Of a DNA stretch of 64,000 nt, positions 11,074 to 22,620 are shown one piece after another (position 1 is the first letter of the stretch; each line of letters starts with the position of its first letter). Both the position numbers and the translations under genes were made by a program. This DNA is from Posidonia oceanica (taxonomy: Eukaryota; Streptophyta; Magnoliopsida; Alismatales; Posidoniaceae), in the NCBI GenBank assembly GCA_037176725.1, contig JAZBRS010000026.1, forward strand, positions 61,110,501 through 61,174,500. Direction: 5' to 3'. The notes under the pieces were generated by a model, which saw only the letters and a program-made list of their open reading frames with translations, did no database searches and had not been told where the DNA came from.

Positions 11074-12645
11074 TACTCTTTCAAGAATGCAATGAATTCG
11101 GCTCTAGCCTGAGGCGACAGATGGGCGCTGATACGGACCTCTTTGGCTTCTTCGGCTGTGCCAATGTTGACAACCTCCGTCTCCTCTTCGACATGGAGGT
11201 TGGGGCCTTCGGGATCGTCATCATGGGGCCAGAACTCAGGCGATAGTTCATCATTCTAATCGTTGCTTGTATCATCCTCCTCTCCGTACGCAATGAGTTC
11301 CGAGAGGATCTCCTTTTCAAAGAGGCGTGATCTTTCTGCGAGGAGGGATCCGTGACCACGGCCTTTCCCTTCTTCTGTGTTGCTTGATGCTCTGCGATGT
11401 CCAATTGCCAGCGACGCGAGTTGCTCTTGGAACAGCTGCTCCAAGTCTCCCATCGTAAAGTCAATCTGAGCCTCTACAGCCGCTCCTTACTCCTCATCCG
11501 AGGGAGAGTCGACGTAATAGGCGACAGGGGGTTCTGGCTCTGGCTCACTTGTTGGGTGTGCTACTGCTTGGGGCATCTGCTGTGCTACTGCTTGCGGGTA
11601 GGCTGTCAGGGTCACTACTGCAATTGGAGGGGAGGCAAAGGGGCTCTTCTGGCGGGCCGATAGCTAGGTGGCCATGCTATGGGACAAAACGCCGACACCC
11701 ATGTGTGATGGTGGTTGTCTCCCTGAAGATGCGGTGGGGATCCTCCACAAATCTTGTCCTGCTACAGCTGACAGCTATGTGCCGGAGGGAGCCACCGGGC
11801 CTGCTTGCTGTACTGTGCATGAAGCAGGCCGAATCGCGCTGCCTTCTGACCCGGCTGACTGCGCCGCTAGAAACGGTGAGCTCTGTGCTAGTGCAGCTGC
11901 GGCCATAAGCAGATCGTTGGACAGTGCCATATGGGGTGCCCCTGACTTCGGAGTTGCTGCTACTGCTGTCCCTGATGCTGGTGTAACTACAGAGAAAGGA
12001 GAGACTGTCAATCCTGCCTTGAGATCTGCTGATTCTGCTGCAGCGTCAATGAGTGCCAAACAAACTGACCGGGATGCTACCACACTGAGCTGATCCTTAC
12101 TGCCGGTTGGGGCCGCTTCAACTATGCCAGATTGCTCCTCATCAGAGTAGTAGTCCTCAATGCAGGCCCATTCTTTCGTCAGCAGCGGAGAACTCGAGCA
12201 TGACACTTGCTGCGCTGGGGCCTGACCACCGGAACCTAGGGTACCTGCACTGGTAAAGTTAGCAAGGTCCTAGGGGATGGCCATCCTCTGATCTGCTGGC
12301 TGAATGCATGCGCTTTTATATGACTACGGGTCATATTCGAGACCTTCAGCATTTGCTGCTCTGATCGGCTCAGCGATTCCCTGGCCGTATCGCTCGAGTG
12401 GCGTTCCCTTGACATAGCCCCACCTGTGACAGACGTTTTCGACCATTTGGAAGGGGTTACTGTGAACGGCCAAGGAGTTGACGCGTTCAAGATCAAGAAT
12501 GTAGCTAACCGGCTCGCACCGGTTAACGCAATAGAGTGCATCTGAAAGCTCAGGATCAAAAGGGATAGTCTGTGCCGAGACAGAAGATGCTACCTCAATC
12601 CGCTCCTTGTTGAAGTTTTCTACCATGACAACGATGACATCGTCG
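11074..12645 (-). pseudogene. Element C linker between protease and RT, deleted and frameshifted
   Basis: Contains the sequence after protease (RVNSLAVHSNPFQMVENVC, on the minus strand near 12480-12420), a low-complexity acidic linker, and a FEKEILSELIAYGEEDD segment near 11310-11260. Relative to A and B an internal part of the linker before FEKEIL is missing, and three frames are used in turn. It ends at the junction with the LTR of D at 11070-11073, just before RT would begin. Confidence 0.7.
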
Positions 12646-13521
12646 CTACGGTGAAACTTGATCATGCGGTGTGATCATGCGATGGAGGGTCAAGGGGATG
12701 ACCTGATGCTTGTGGAGCCAAGGGCGCCCAAGTAGGAGATTGAAGTTAGGCTCCAAGTCGACAATGTAGAATTCTACATCGAATACGACCGGGCCGATGG
12801 TGAGGGGAATAATCAAAATCCCTAGAGAGTCATGGTGGGTGTTATCAAAAGCTGTCATTCCCTTTATCGCCGGAGTGATATCCTCGGCTTTGAATCCGAA
12901 CTTGGTTGCTGTGCGCAATGGATAGACAATAAGGCCTGACCCGTTATCAACCAGTGACAGGGGAATGCGAAAGTTTTTGAATTGCACCATGACAAACAAG
13001 GATTGGTTGTGGTTAATCTCCACCGGAGGCAGCTCATTACTTGTAAAAGAGATGACCTGAGGCTCCGCAATCATGCCTACCATGCTTTCCAGGGCTGCAG
13101 GTTCTATAGCTTGGAACACATGGGTAGCTTGGAGCACGCGAAGAAAAGTGTCGCGGTGTTCAGAGGATGTGTGTATATGGTCCCAAATGGAAATATCTGC
13201 TCTAACCTTCTTAAGCTGGGAGGTGATGTCAGCTTTGGGTTGGCCCTTTTTGGTGGGAGGAGGAGAGGCTTTGGTGGTAGGCTCGGCTGTGGTAGGTGCA
13301 GGGGGTTGGCCTGATGCTGGAGGTGCTGGTTGGCTTGCTAGAGGGGGTGCAGCGGGTGCTAGACAGCTGGCCCTAACCGCCGGTGCTGGGGGCTTGTTGA
13401 CCCTCCCCGATCGCGTAACTTCTGCACACGTTTCCGTGGCATAGTCGTAGGGCATGCGGTGGGGGTCCCAGGTTAAATCAATAACCGCGGGAGCATGTGC
13501 TGCGAGCACAAGAAGGGCCAC
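12646..13521 (-). pseudogene. Element C protease region
   Basis: Aspartic protease that would process the polyprotein. The active-site region reads LVDNGSG, matching the same region in A and B, and is followed by the conserved FDVEFYIVDLEPNFNLLLGRPWL stretch (positions near 12710-12790). It is in the same frame as the gag C-terminus. The frame ends at 12646, where the homologous sequence continues in another frame (12324-12665), so the copy is frameshifted. Confidence 0.8.
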
Positions 13522-13554
13522 AGGAGGATTGGCTGGGCGCTAAAGGGATGGTTG

Positions 13555-15202
13555 CTACTGTGGGTAGGTTGCTGGAGGGCCTGGCTGAGACCTAACTAGT
13601 AGGCTGACTAGGGGTCTACCTAAAAGGCATGCAGGGGTTTGAGCCTGCGGTCTAGCCTGAAGATATACAGGGGCAGGGGTTTGAGGATGCTTGGTAGGGT
13701 GCATGGCAGAGCGCCCCGGCCTGGCACGCAATCGGATCATATGAATCCCCGACTCGGAGCCGGCAATGGCCGTACAATAGAAAGAAAGAGGTAAAGGCTC
13801 GGAGACATCATGAATGAGCTTCGAGGGGTCTACCACAGACGTGGCAGGCCTAGAAGGGGAGAGAGAATGGATTCCCGAGGTCCCTGCGCCTTCCGGATTG
13901 GGTTGCTCTGGGAGGGGCTGGTGGACGATGCTGGGATGAGAGGATGATATTGCTAATGCAAGGGCAGATGTAGGAGGGGGTGCAAAAGTGGATGCCTCAT
14001 GCGTGTGGATCGTAATCGTTCCCGATTCGATCAGGTTCTGAATAACATCCCTCAAGGTATAGCAACTGTCCGTCGAGTGCCCTACGGCTCGATGGTAGTC
14101 GCAAAAAAGATTCACCTTATGCCAATGCGGAAGTGGATTTGGCGGTGGACGAACCTCGGGAAATCTCAGATATGGCACGACCTTGGGGAGGACGGTGCTT
14201 AACGGCTCCACCAGTGGGGTGAATTGACGCCGCTGTCATCGCTGTCCTTGGTGTTGCCCTTGCTAAACCGGTGCGACAGGATAGATCGGTTGGGCGGTGG
14301 TAGTGATCTGTGGTGTGGGGGGTGCCCTAGGTGCTGGTGCATATACTACTTGATTCGGGGGAGGCCGAATTGCCAGCTGAATAGGCACGGGCGAGGGATC
14401 AACGTAGGTGACAACGGTCTTCGGTGAGTCCTTCTTCCTAGGACGGCTGCTGCTGCTACTGCTACTGTTGGTGCTAGGGTTGCTGCTGCTGCTGCTGTTG
14501 CTACTAGCGGTGGTCTGCTTAGCAAACACAGAGAGTGCAGGGAAGTTGCCGTTCCGCAGGGAACTGTCTACGCAGGTGCCAGCCCGAATCAGTGCTGTGA
14601 AGGTTGTGATGGGTTGGATGCTGAGCAGTGCCCCAGTGGATGGCTGCGCTCCTCCAATCACAAGCTCAAGGGACTCCTCGTTAGAGGGGGCATCTTGAAC
14701 CTGTGAAGCAAGGGCACGCCAGCGGCCGACATACTCCCCAAACGGCTCGTTGGGATTCTGCTTTGTTGCGACCAGGTCCACGCACTTTGGGACCAGGTCA
14801 AGGTTGAAGGAATATTGTTCCAAGAATGCCTGGCTTAGGTCGACCCAAGTCTTGATCACGGCCATGTCAAGCGAGGTGAACCACTTGAGCACGGGGCCAG
14901 TCAGACTCTTTTGGAACAAGCGGATAAGCAACCTCTTGTCAACCTGGAGCTGAGCAAGATCTCCGTAGTATGCCTTCAGGTGTTCTATGGGACAGCCTCT
15001 AACATTATATTTTTCGAAGTCCGTGATTCTTAAACTTCGGTGGGAGTACCGCCCATGGAAAGTAGCAGAGGTCCCGGAACTGGTGAGGCTGGAGGTCAGC
15101 GCCCTGAACTAAACGTAGTGCCTTCTCCAGAACATCCACCCTATTGTTGATGGGGTCTAAATTGTTCGCCGCAGGAGGTGGGGCAGCAGGGGCGGAGACC
15201 AT
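13555..15202 (-). pseudogene. gag: Element C gag, broken
   Basis: Structural capsid/nucleocapsid polyprotein of the retrotransposon. The stretch 15202-15005 (VLEKALRLVQGADL...) and the stretch from 14931 (WFTSLDMAVIKTWVDLSQAF, a retrotransposon gag domain signature) are in different frames, so a frameshift lies near 15000. The C-terminal part (frame of 14211) has a zinc knuckle CDYHRAVGHSTDSC at 14062-14103, a C-X2-H-X4-H-X4-C variant. A stop near 14263 and another near 13555 interrupt the frame. Gag and protease of C share one frame, suggesting that the ancestral gag-pro was a single frame. The N-terminus is lost to the insertion of B. Confidence 0.8.
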
Positions 15203-15451
15203 GTACGCCGGTTGGATTGTGTAGACACCCCATTCTGACAGTCTGGAAGTTGATTATTCTTTTGCAGGCTCGTGTGTGGACTCTGGATTGGCATCCCTTT
15301 TCAGACCCATTTTCCAACCCATTTTCCAACGCATTTCCAAACCCAAAACCTCACCCCAAACCCTAGAAGCCTTTACCTAAGCTATTTGCACCTTTTACAA
15401 CACTTCTAGGCCCAAACCCAAGCCCATTTGTAGCTTTGGCCACCTGAGTGT

Positions 15452-15538
15452 GTTGGACGCTGGAACAGGTAGCGTCCAACCTTGGACGTGGCCTGTGCCA
15501 GCGTCCAACGTTGGACGCCCTCTGGTTTGGCGTCCAAC
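15452..15538. repeat. Palindromic module 1 of the B LTR (87 bp, three units)
   Basis: Three contiguous 29-bp units with arms GTTGGACGC and GCGTCCAAC (one arm pair mutated here). The 3' LTR counterpart at 61741-61827 is also exactly 87 bp. Confidence 0.9.
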
Positions 15539-16239
15539 GACTCGAGTGCAGCAGCGGCAGCTCTGCCCCCTTCGGCTCACCGCCCGTCCACTCCACCACC
15601 TCCCCACACTTACTACCCATTCCTTCCTCTACTCCACGCCATCCACTACCTTCCAAGCCTCACTTACTACCCATTTCCTCCTTATCAGCCCGAAATCCGC
15701 CCTCACACACCTCACTGACAGGCCTAACTTTCGTCGACCGTGTCAGCCACCGCCTCGCCTCCGCCGCCCTCCTGCCAATGTCCACGCCCTCCTCTGACAT
15801 TGCACATGGCCTCCACACTCACACCCGCACCTGCCAGCACCTGCCAAGCCCAGAATTTGGCCTGTAAATCATCTACACCAGCACACGAACCCATGCCATT
15901 TTGCACAAAACCAGCAACTTCCACCCATTGCCAGAGACACCACACAAAGCCTATGAGAGAATTCTCACTTCCGAGAGCAAGAAGGCACTCCCGTTTCCAT
16001 CTGCAACCAGCTGCAAGCTCCTCCGGTGCTCTGAACAGCTCAGGCAAGCCCGCCGAATCTGCTGCCATGGACACACCTGCAACTCCGGTGAACTTCGTCG
16101 ACCCGGTGCTCCAGCCCGCAAAATGGTAAGCCACCTATCCCCTGTAGTCATGCATGCATGGTAGCACGTTAACATGCCTTTTTATAATTTTTTTTAGCTC
16201 CTTTTGGATGTGATTCACATCCAAGAGGAAGTTCAGTGT

Positions 16240-16296
16240 GTTGGACGCACCAACTGGTGCGTCCAACGTTGGACGCGGCATAGGCCGGCGTCCAAC
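16240..16296. repeat. Palindromic module 2 of the B LTR (57 bp)
   Basis: A 28-bp unit with a 13-bp stem (GTTGGACGCACCA / TGGTGCGTCCAAC) and a 29-bp unit whose centre adds CGGC/GCCG pairing. The 3' LTR copy is 62529-62585. Confidence 0.9.
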
Positions 16297-16487
16297 GGCC
16301 TGCTTTGCTTTGCCCTTGTTTGAATGCTTCCCACGCTTTTCCTTTGCATGCTACTTTGCAAATATATGCCATATGCTTCCTTTAATGCTTTCTGATGCTG
16401 TGCCATGCCTATCTGCTTGTCCCATGCTTGTTCCATGCTTGTTTGAGTTCCTTTGCATGCTCTGCTATCAGTCAGTCTCCTGCCTGT

Positions 16488-16545
16488 GTTGGACGCTAGG
16501 GTGAGCCGCGTCCAACGTTGGACGTTGGTTCACCTAGTGTCCAAC
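16488..16545. repeat. Palindromic module 3 of the B LTR (58 bp)
   Basis: Two 29-bp units. The centre of the first (CTAGGGTGAGCC) is nearly the reverse complement of the centre of the second (GGTTCACCTAG). The 3' LTR copy is 62777-62834. Confidence 0.9.
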
Positions 16546-16565
16546 GCCTCTGCTTGCTTTGCTTT

Positions 16566-16570
16566 GCTAC
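16566..16570 (+). repeat. Target site duplication of element A, left copy
   Basis: GCTAC directly before the TG of the 5' LTR of A. It is identical to 43971-43975, directly after the CA of the 3' LTR. Five bp is the usual size for Ty3/gypsy integration. Confidence 0.95.
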
Positions 16571-18452
16571 TGTTGACACCCCATCTTGACAGGCTTGGAC
16601 CATTTGGGACCTTCTGGCGGCTTCTGGATCTAAACCTAGGTCAAAACAACCACCTCTCCCTCTCTCTTACCCCTCAAAACAAGCCTAAACTTGTCCTAAG
16701 CCTACACCCACTTCCCAAGCCCAAAACCTACCCAAAAACCATAGGAAAACCCATCAACCCCTACTTAGCAAATCTACCCAAACACTTAGAAATTTTCAAC
16801 CCAAAACCATTCCCAAAAACCTTAGAAAACCTAGGTAAAACTCCCCTTTTTCTACACCTCAAAACCCTTCCAAAACCTTCTCAAAACTAAACCAAATCCG
16901 CAGAACTAACACTAGAAACTCTAGGCAACACACCCACCAAATTTCACCCCTTTTCAAAACTTTTAAGCCTTCCTTTTACCTAAATTATCCTTTTCTCTCT
17001 CTTAGATTATTCTTTTCTCTCTCCTCTCTCTCTCCTGATTATCCTCCCTCTTTTCATCCCTTTCTCTCTCTTTTTCTTGCCTGGCTGTGGGCCCCCCTTG
17101 TGCTTCTATCTCTTCTCTATCTTATTTCTATTTTTACCTTATTTTTAGCATTTTCCCTGACTTTTAAAAAATTATTCTCTTTCAACTCCTCTCTTTCCCC
17201 TTTATTCTTCCTTTTTCCCTTTTCCTCCTCCTTCTCCTCTTCTTTTTCTTTCTTTTTATTAAGCCCCTAAAAAATCCTTAAAAACCTCTAAAAACTTTAA
17301 AACAAAAGGAAAACAAACCAAAACCCTAAGAAAAATAATTAAAAATATTAAGCAAACAATTAAAAACCTAAACCCAACTAAATCTAACTAAAGCCAAAAA
17401 AACAAGAATGCAAGCTAAAAAATGCAAAACAAACCAAAAGAAAATGCTGTAAAATCAAGGAAAAAACTAAAATGCAATCAAAACCAACCAAAAGTGAAAA
17501 CCCTATCAAAATAATCAAAAAGCAAACCCTAAGAAGAAGTAAAACAATTAAAAACACTAAGACAAACAATTAATGAAAAACTTAACAAATCTAAAAGGGA
17601 CAATTTAAAAATTTAACTAAAAAAAAGAGAGAAACAATTAAAGACTTAAAAACACTTAATTAAACAAGAGAAACCTAACTAAAAAACATCAAGAGAACCT
17701 AACAAATAAAAAATCAAAAGTGTAATTTAAAGAAGACCTAAGAAAAATCCTAAAAGACTAAAACTAAAAGCCGAAACTCACTCTAATTAATCTAAAAATA
17801 AATCTTAAAAAAATCCTAATTAACATCCCAAGTACTTAACAAGAAAAACAAAATTAAAAATAACTTAAAAGGCTTAACAAACACTTAATCAAAACGGAAA
17901 ACAAATTAAAAACAAAGAAAACCCTTAAAACCCTAATCAAGCCCAAAATCCCTCTAAACCACACTAACTAACCAAAAACAGTCATTAAAAAATTTAATCA
18001 ACATCCTAACTTACAACACAATCATTCTAATATTTTTACTTATTTTTATTTTATTTTTACCTAATTTATTTCTCCTCTCTTTCTCCCTTCCTTCCTATTC
18101 TTTTTCTTTTTTTCTGCTGGGCCCAGTCCGGCCCGTTCCCGCCTTCCTTCTTTCTTTTTCTTTTCTCCAGTTCGCGGCCCGGCCCGCCTTCCTCCTCTTC
18201 CTCTTCCTTCTTCTTCCTCAGCTTCTTCAGCAGCCTCCCGCGAGCTGCACAGCACTCCCTCCTCCTTTCAAATTTCAAGTCTTCCCTCTCTGTCCAATCC
18301 AGCAACAGCTCGCTCCTCGTCTCTCGTCTCTCAGCGCCATTTCCGGTAGGCTTTAACTGCCTGTCTCCCTCACCGCTTGTCTCCCTCATCTACAGTGGAC
18401 GGTGCCGGTGGAATTCGAATTCCATGAGCACGCGAGCAAGCCGGGAGCAGCA

Positions 18453-18461
18453 GATAAAAGG
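18453..18461 (+). promoter_or_regulatory. TATA-like motif in the 5' LTR of A
   Basis: GATAAAAGG followed by GC-rich sequence, at a position where a U3/R boundary would leave about 1.9 kb of U3. The motif is unchanged in the 3' LTR at 39907-39915. The transcription start is not shown by sequence alone. Confidence 0.35.
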
Positions 18462-21349
18462 CCTCGCCCTCCGCTCCTTCGATGCCTTTTTGCCATCCGA
18501 GAGAGAGAACTGAGAAGTCCGGAGAGAATTCCCCAAGCAAACTCCTTCTTCCTCTGAAATCCGCAGCATTGCCCCTTCCTTTTCTCCAGCACCAGCCCCC
18601 TTCCAGGCCTCCAATTCTCTTCCATTTCCTGACCAAATCCTTCACCCAACACCCAGCATTCCTCTTCCACTCTTCCACGGCCTTTCCACCTCAGAACCAC
18701 CCCCGATTTCACCTGGATTCCACCACAGAACCCAACTCCAACCCATCCGAAGTTGCCACCACCACAGACCTCCAATTCGTCCCAAACCTTTCCCAGTCAC
18801 TCGCCAGAACTCCACCTCCCCAAGCCACCCAACCTTCAGCCCAGCAAACCACCACCGTCCTTACTTGCCACCACAAACACCTGCAGTCCTCTCTGTCCAG
18901 AAAACCAACCGACCTGCAATCTCCACCCACAGTCCACCGCGACCCCATTCAACTGCCCAGAAACCTCCACCAGACATCCAGCAACCTTCCAGAAGGACCC
19001 ATCCGGCCTGAGGAGCAGCGGACACCCCCCCGGTCTCCAGCTGCCTCTGTGCACCAAAAATCTGCAAATCCATCCATCGACCTTCGAAGCTCGCGTCCAA
19101 GCGTCTGGGAAGCACCGGAGGGCTCCGTGGAGGCGACTCCGATCCTCGCGAGCAGCAAACGGCGCCCGCAGCGGCTAGACGAACTCCACCGGCGATCTCT
19201 GAAACCACCTGCGTTGGGGGGGCTTCTCAACCACGGAAGCAGGTAATCTCCTTTTCCTTTCGCCTGTTTTTCTTTCCCTCTTGCTTCTCCAGCCTTTAGA
19301 ATAGGATTCCCTTCTCTCCTGCGCTGAGTCAACTCCGGTCAGCGTCGTCTTCTCCAGCGAGCATCACAGTGCGTCCCGCCGCTCCGGTCAGCAGAACGAC
19401 GCTCCAGCAGCTGCCTCCGGTCTGCACGAGCCTCAAGAGTATGCTCCGGCCTTCGGATCACAGCGTCGTTGCGTCGATCGCCCGGACTGCGCCTTTGAAG
19501 CTCTGCAGACCTCCGGTGGCCTCTCCGACTCGCTCCAGCCAGCGTCGAGCTCTGCCGAATGTCGCCCGAACTCTGTCAGGACCTGGTGATGCTTTCCCGC
19601 CGATTTGCGCAGCCCCAGCACCCCCTGCTGGCGTTCATGGACGCTGGTAGCCTTCTGCTACAGTGTCCATGGCCGTCGGCCATGCCACTATTCATTTATT
19701 TTCCCATTATCTAAGTTTTTTGCCAAATATTGCATTTCTGGTCTGAGTTCTTGTTATTTTGCGTTCAGGTCCTTTATTTGATTTAATCTGCTTATTTCTG
19801 AGCTGAAACTATATAAAATTGCATGAAATATCTGTGTTTCTCTTTATTTGCGTACTGGTCCTTTTACTGTGCTTTCCTTCAGTAATAAGTTTGAGTTTGG
19901 CCCTCCAGCCTTTCATTATTGCACTTTAATCCTGCAGTTGTTTAATTAGATTTAATGCATTAAGTTTGCCATATAAAATTGCATTCTGGGTCCTCTTTGT
20001 TTTCAGTATTTGCTATCTGGTCCTCTGTCCTGTAGAACTTAGCTTTTATTTTTCATTTTTGCTTGTTGCATTGCATTTTTCCCTCTCTGTTTTCTGATTT
20101 TTGCATATAGGTCCTTTTCTAATGCACAGTAGTCATTTTAATGCATATTTAGCTTATAAAATTGCATTTTTGACCCTGCATGATTTGAAAATTACACATA
20201 GGTCCTCTGCATGCTTATAAAAATCATTTAAATGCACATTTTGCTTATGAAATTGCATTTTAGCCCCCACATGTTTGAAAAATTGCATGTAAATCCCCCA
20301 TTTGCATTCCCAAACTACTTAGGACCCTGTTTTTCTGGAAAAATTGCATTCTGAACCTTAATGATTTCAAAATTGCATTCCAACCTGCCACATGATTTCA
20401 AAGCTTGCCCTGATGCCTACCCATCTTGAAAAATTGCATTTTAAACCCTGTCCTTTGCAAAATTGCATACAGACCCTCCTTTTTTTTCAAATTCCTTGCA
20501 TGAAAGTCCCAAACTTTTCAAAACTTTTGCATTTAGACCCCCATCCTTTCAAAATTGCATTTGAACCCCCAACTTTCTGAAAAATCACCCTTAAGTCCTT
20601 TCTTGCATTCTGCATGCATTTGCATTCTTGCATTCTTGCATTTGGCATCCTCTGCACACACTCAAGCTTCTTTAGCTCCCATTTACATGGGAGGACCTGT
20701 TTGCACACTCCTAGGACCTCCTGTACACTTAGATCCATTCTTCTCCCCTATTCTGGCCCCTCTGCCTTGAAGTTGAGATATCTTCCAATCCGACCGTTGG
20801 ATCTTCTCAAACAAGCTACCCGGACGACCCCGGCGAGGCGCTCTTCAGCATGGTCCAAGCAGATTTCAGATCAGGCTCCGGATTTTCCAGGTACGTCCTC
20901 CTGAATCCCTGCACAGCACTCATTTGCATATCATTTGCATTGCATGCATCGTTTCCGCTTTTCGTTTCCTCGAACATGTAGAATAGGACCCCCTCTTCTT
21001 ATCTATCAACTCCGTTCCTCGTTTCGCGTATCCCTAAGTGTTTTGTGTTGTGTTTCCCTTGGATTCACCACTTATTGCGACTTCCTTCCCCCTTTTCCAC
21101 GATCCGATCGCATCGCGAGCTTTGGGCAGCGTGCGAGACACATCGTGGGGCGGCTTAGTGGGAAACAGTCACAAAGCGGTGGTAATCCCTCCACTTGCTT
21201 ATTTTCCCCTTTGTAGGTCTTCACACCTACTCTGCGTGGCCTTTAAACAGTGTCTGTTCTCACACACGCACTGTTTGCCTCCCCTTTCACTTCTCTTGTC
21301 CTCTCTCTTTGCATTTGCATCTGCATGGTTTTGCCGAGATTTTATTTCA

Positions 21350-21945
21350 CCGCTTTTGGCACCGTTTCGCGTGTCCGCTTCGCTTTTGGTATCGTTTTGC
21401 GTGCCCGCTTTGTTTTTGGCACCGTTTTGCGTGCCCGCTTTGTTTTGGCACCGTTTTGCGTGCCCGCTTTGTTTTGGCACCGTTTTGCGTGCTCGCTTCG
21501 CTTTTGGCACCGTTTTGCGTGTCCACTTTGTTTTTGGCACTGTTTTGCGTGCCCGCTTCATTTTTGGCACCGCTTTGCATGCCCGCTTCGCTTTTGGCAC
21601 CGCTTTGCATGCCCGCTTTGTTTTGGCACCGTTTTGCGTGCCTGCTTCGCTTTTGGCACCGTTTTGTGTGCCCGCTTCGTTTTGGCACCATTTTACGTGC
21701 CTGCTTTGTCTTTGGCACCGTTTTGCGTGCTCGCTTCGCTTTTGGCACCGTTTCGCATGTCTGCTTTGTTTTTGGCACCGTTTCGCGTGTCTGCTTCGCT
21801 TTTGGCACCGTTTTGCGTGCCCGCTTCGCTTTCGGCACCTTTTCGCGTGCCCGTTTTGTTTCTGGCACTGTTTTGCATGTCCGTCTTGTTTTCTTGCACC
21901 GTTTTGCGTGCCGCTCTCGTTTCTTGCATTGTTTCACGTGTTTTA
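21350..21945. repeat. 29-30 bp tandem array in the 5' LTR of A
   Basis: About twenty copies of a unit containing GGCACCGTTTTGCGTGCC, whose ends GGCAC and GTGCC pair. The period is 29-30 bp (unit starts 21418, 21447, 21476, 21506). The 3' LTR array (42805-43300) has fewer copies, and the two LTRs differ in total length by 87 bp, equal to three 29-bp units. Confidence 0.85.
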
Positions 21946-22259
21946 CGTCGTTTTCTCTTACATGTCGCCTGCATTGCTTGGTTTTACCGTCGCTTTGTTT
22001 TTTCGCTTGCATTTGCATATAGGGCAGTGATGCTTACTGCCTGGAGTTCTCACGAGCCCGGTTTCGCCTGGTTCGGAACACAGACAGCGCTGCTGAGCAC
22101 TTAGACTGCACGTTTACTTTCCTTGCACTGCATCCTACCACTTAGAGCACACCTATGAGCATTCATTCAGGCATTCATTGGCATTTAGGCATTCAAATCT
22201 GTATTTCCCTGCGTATGCGAGCGTAAGCCTAGAAAGACCGATTCTCGGGCGTGTCGGGA

Positions 22260-22300
22260 GTGCCTAACACCTTCCCCGCGCGTAACAGGAGTCCTTGCCC
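22260..22300 (+). promoter_or_regulatory. Conserved LTR box (GTGCCTAACACC...)
   Basis: A block of about 41 bp starting GTGCCTAACACCTTCCCC and ending CAGGAGTCCTTGCCC. Near-identical blocks lie at 10742-10782 (D), 43627-43667 (A 3' LTR), 45601-45641 (B) and, reversed, 55362-55402 (F). It lies about 300-400 bp before each LTR end. Such conservation across otherwise diverged LTRs suggests a processing or regulatory role; which one is not visible. Confidence 0.7.
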
Positions 22301-22471
22301 AGTCTTTTGCCCGCAATGACCGTATCGCCCTTATCCTAGGCATGAGTCATCTCATTTGCATGTATTTGCATTTGTTTTCCTTTGCATTGCTTTGCTTTGC
22401 ATTTCTTGCTTGGTTTTGCGTGTTAATTCACGCATTCCCCCGGTTTTCCTTGTCTTCCGATAATAGACATG

Positions 22472-22482
22472 TGGCGACTCTG
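22472..22482 (+). other. PBS-like motif inside the LTR of A
   Basis: TGGCGACTCTG preceded by AGACATG, 132 bp upstream of the identical 11 nt at the start of the PBS. The equivalent in the 3' LTR is 43840-43850, in D 10958-10968, in B 45820-45830 (TGGCGACTCCG), and in F 55174-55184 (reverse). Confidence 0.8.
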
Positions 22483-22603
22483 ATTTGTCTTATCTTCTTC
22501 CTTTTTTACCTTTTTCCTCTGTTTTAAGTGTTTTCGAGTTGAGCCCTCCTCCTCGGACCATCGCCGCCAATAGTAAGCCTGATTCTGATTGGGATTACTA
22601 CAG

Positions 22604-22620
22604 TGGCGACTCTGCTGGGA
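22604..22620 (+). promoter_or_regulatory. Primer-binding site of element A
   Basis: TGGCGACTCTGCTGGGA begins two bases after the LTR end. This matches the PBS type reported for Ogre/Tat elements (tRNA-Arg); the tRNA identity is from family knowledge and was not matched to a tRNA here. Confidence 0.85.

Larger units (their letters stand above)
11074..15219 (-). mobile_element. Element C, gag-protease internal fragment (minus strand)
   Basis: On the minus strand this runs from the N-terminal part of gag (near 15202) through the zinc knuckle, the protease and the linker up to the first codons before RT (FFxEYADVFAWS-like region at 11074-11110). It is homologous in order to 24900-29400 of A and 48050-52900 of B. 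The right end is cut by insertion of the 5' LTR of B at 15220. The left end is a junction with the LTR of D. Confidence 0.85.
15220..16570 (+). repeat. 5' LTR of element B, first part
   Basis: Begins TGTAGACACCCC, identical in start to the 3' LTR of B at 61521. It is interrupted at 16570 by element A and resumes at 43971/43976. The combined 5' LTR is about 3356 bp. It carries the first three palindromic modules (15452-15538, 16240-16296, 16488-16545). Long frames here (for example 15448-15867) are not conserved as proteins and look spurious. Confidence 0.9.
16571..22602 (+). repeat. 5' LTR of element A (6032 bp)
   Basis: TGTTGACACCCC at the start, TTACTACA at the end, PBS next. Internal order: pyrimidine-rich 16990-17260; A-rich, nearly gene-free 17260-18060; pyrimidine-rich 18060-18200; a TATA-like GATAAAAGG at 18453-18461; a GC-rich block with a 254-codon Pro/Ser-rich frame at 18482-19246 that is broken in the 3' LTR copy; a GCATTTT-rich block to 20900; a 29-30 bp array at 21350-21945; conserved boxes; and a TGGCGACTCTG motif at 22472-22482. 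Confidence 0.95.

Noticed and set aside
15452..15538. Palindromic modules as MITE or Helitron ends
   Set aside because: Units are 29 bp, lack target duplications, and sit at the same place in both LTRs of B.
17260..18060. Telomere-like repeats (AAACCCTAA) in the A-rich block
   Set aside because: Only scattered AAACCCTA matches in A-rich sequence, with no tandem run.
18482..19246. 254-codon Pro/Ser-rich frame in the 5' LTR of A, just after a TATA-like motif
   Set aside because: The 3' LTR copy stops after 108 codons and no domain is visible. Kept only as a note on the LTR.
21038..22030. 330-codon frames in the array of the A LTR
   Set aside because: Repeat artefact; frames differ in length and content between the two LTRs.
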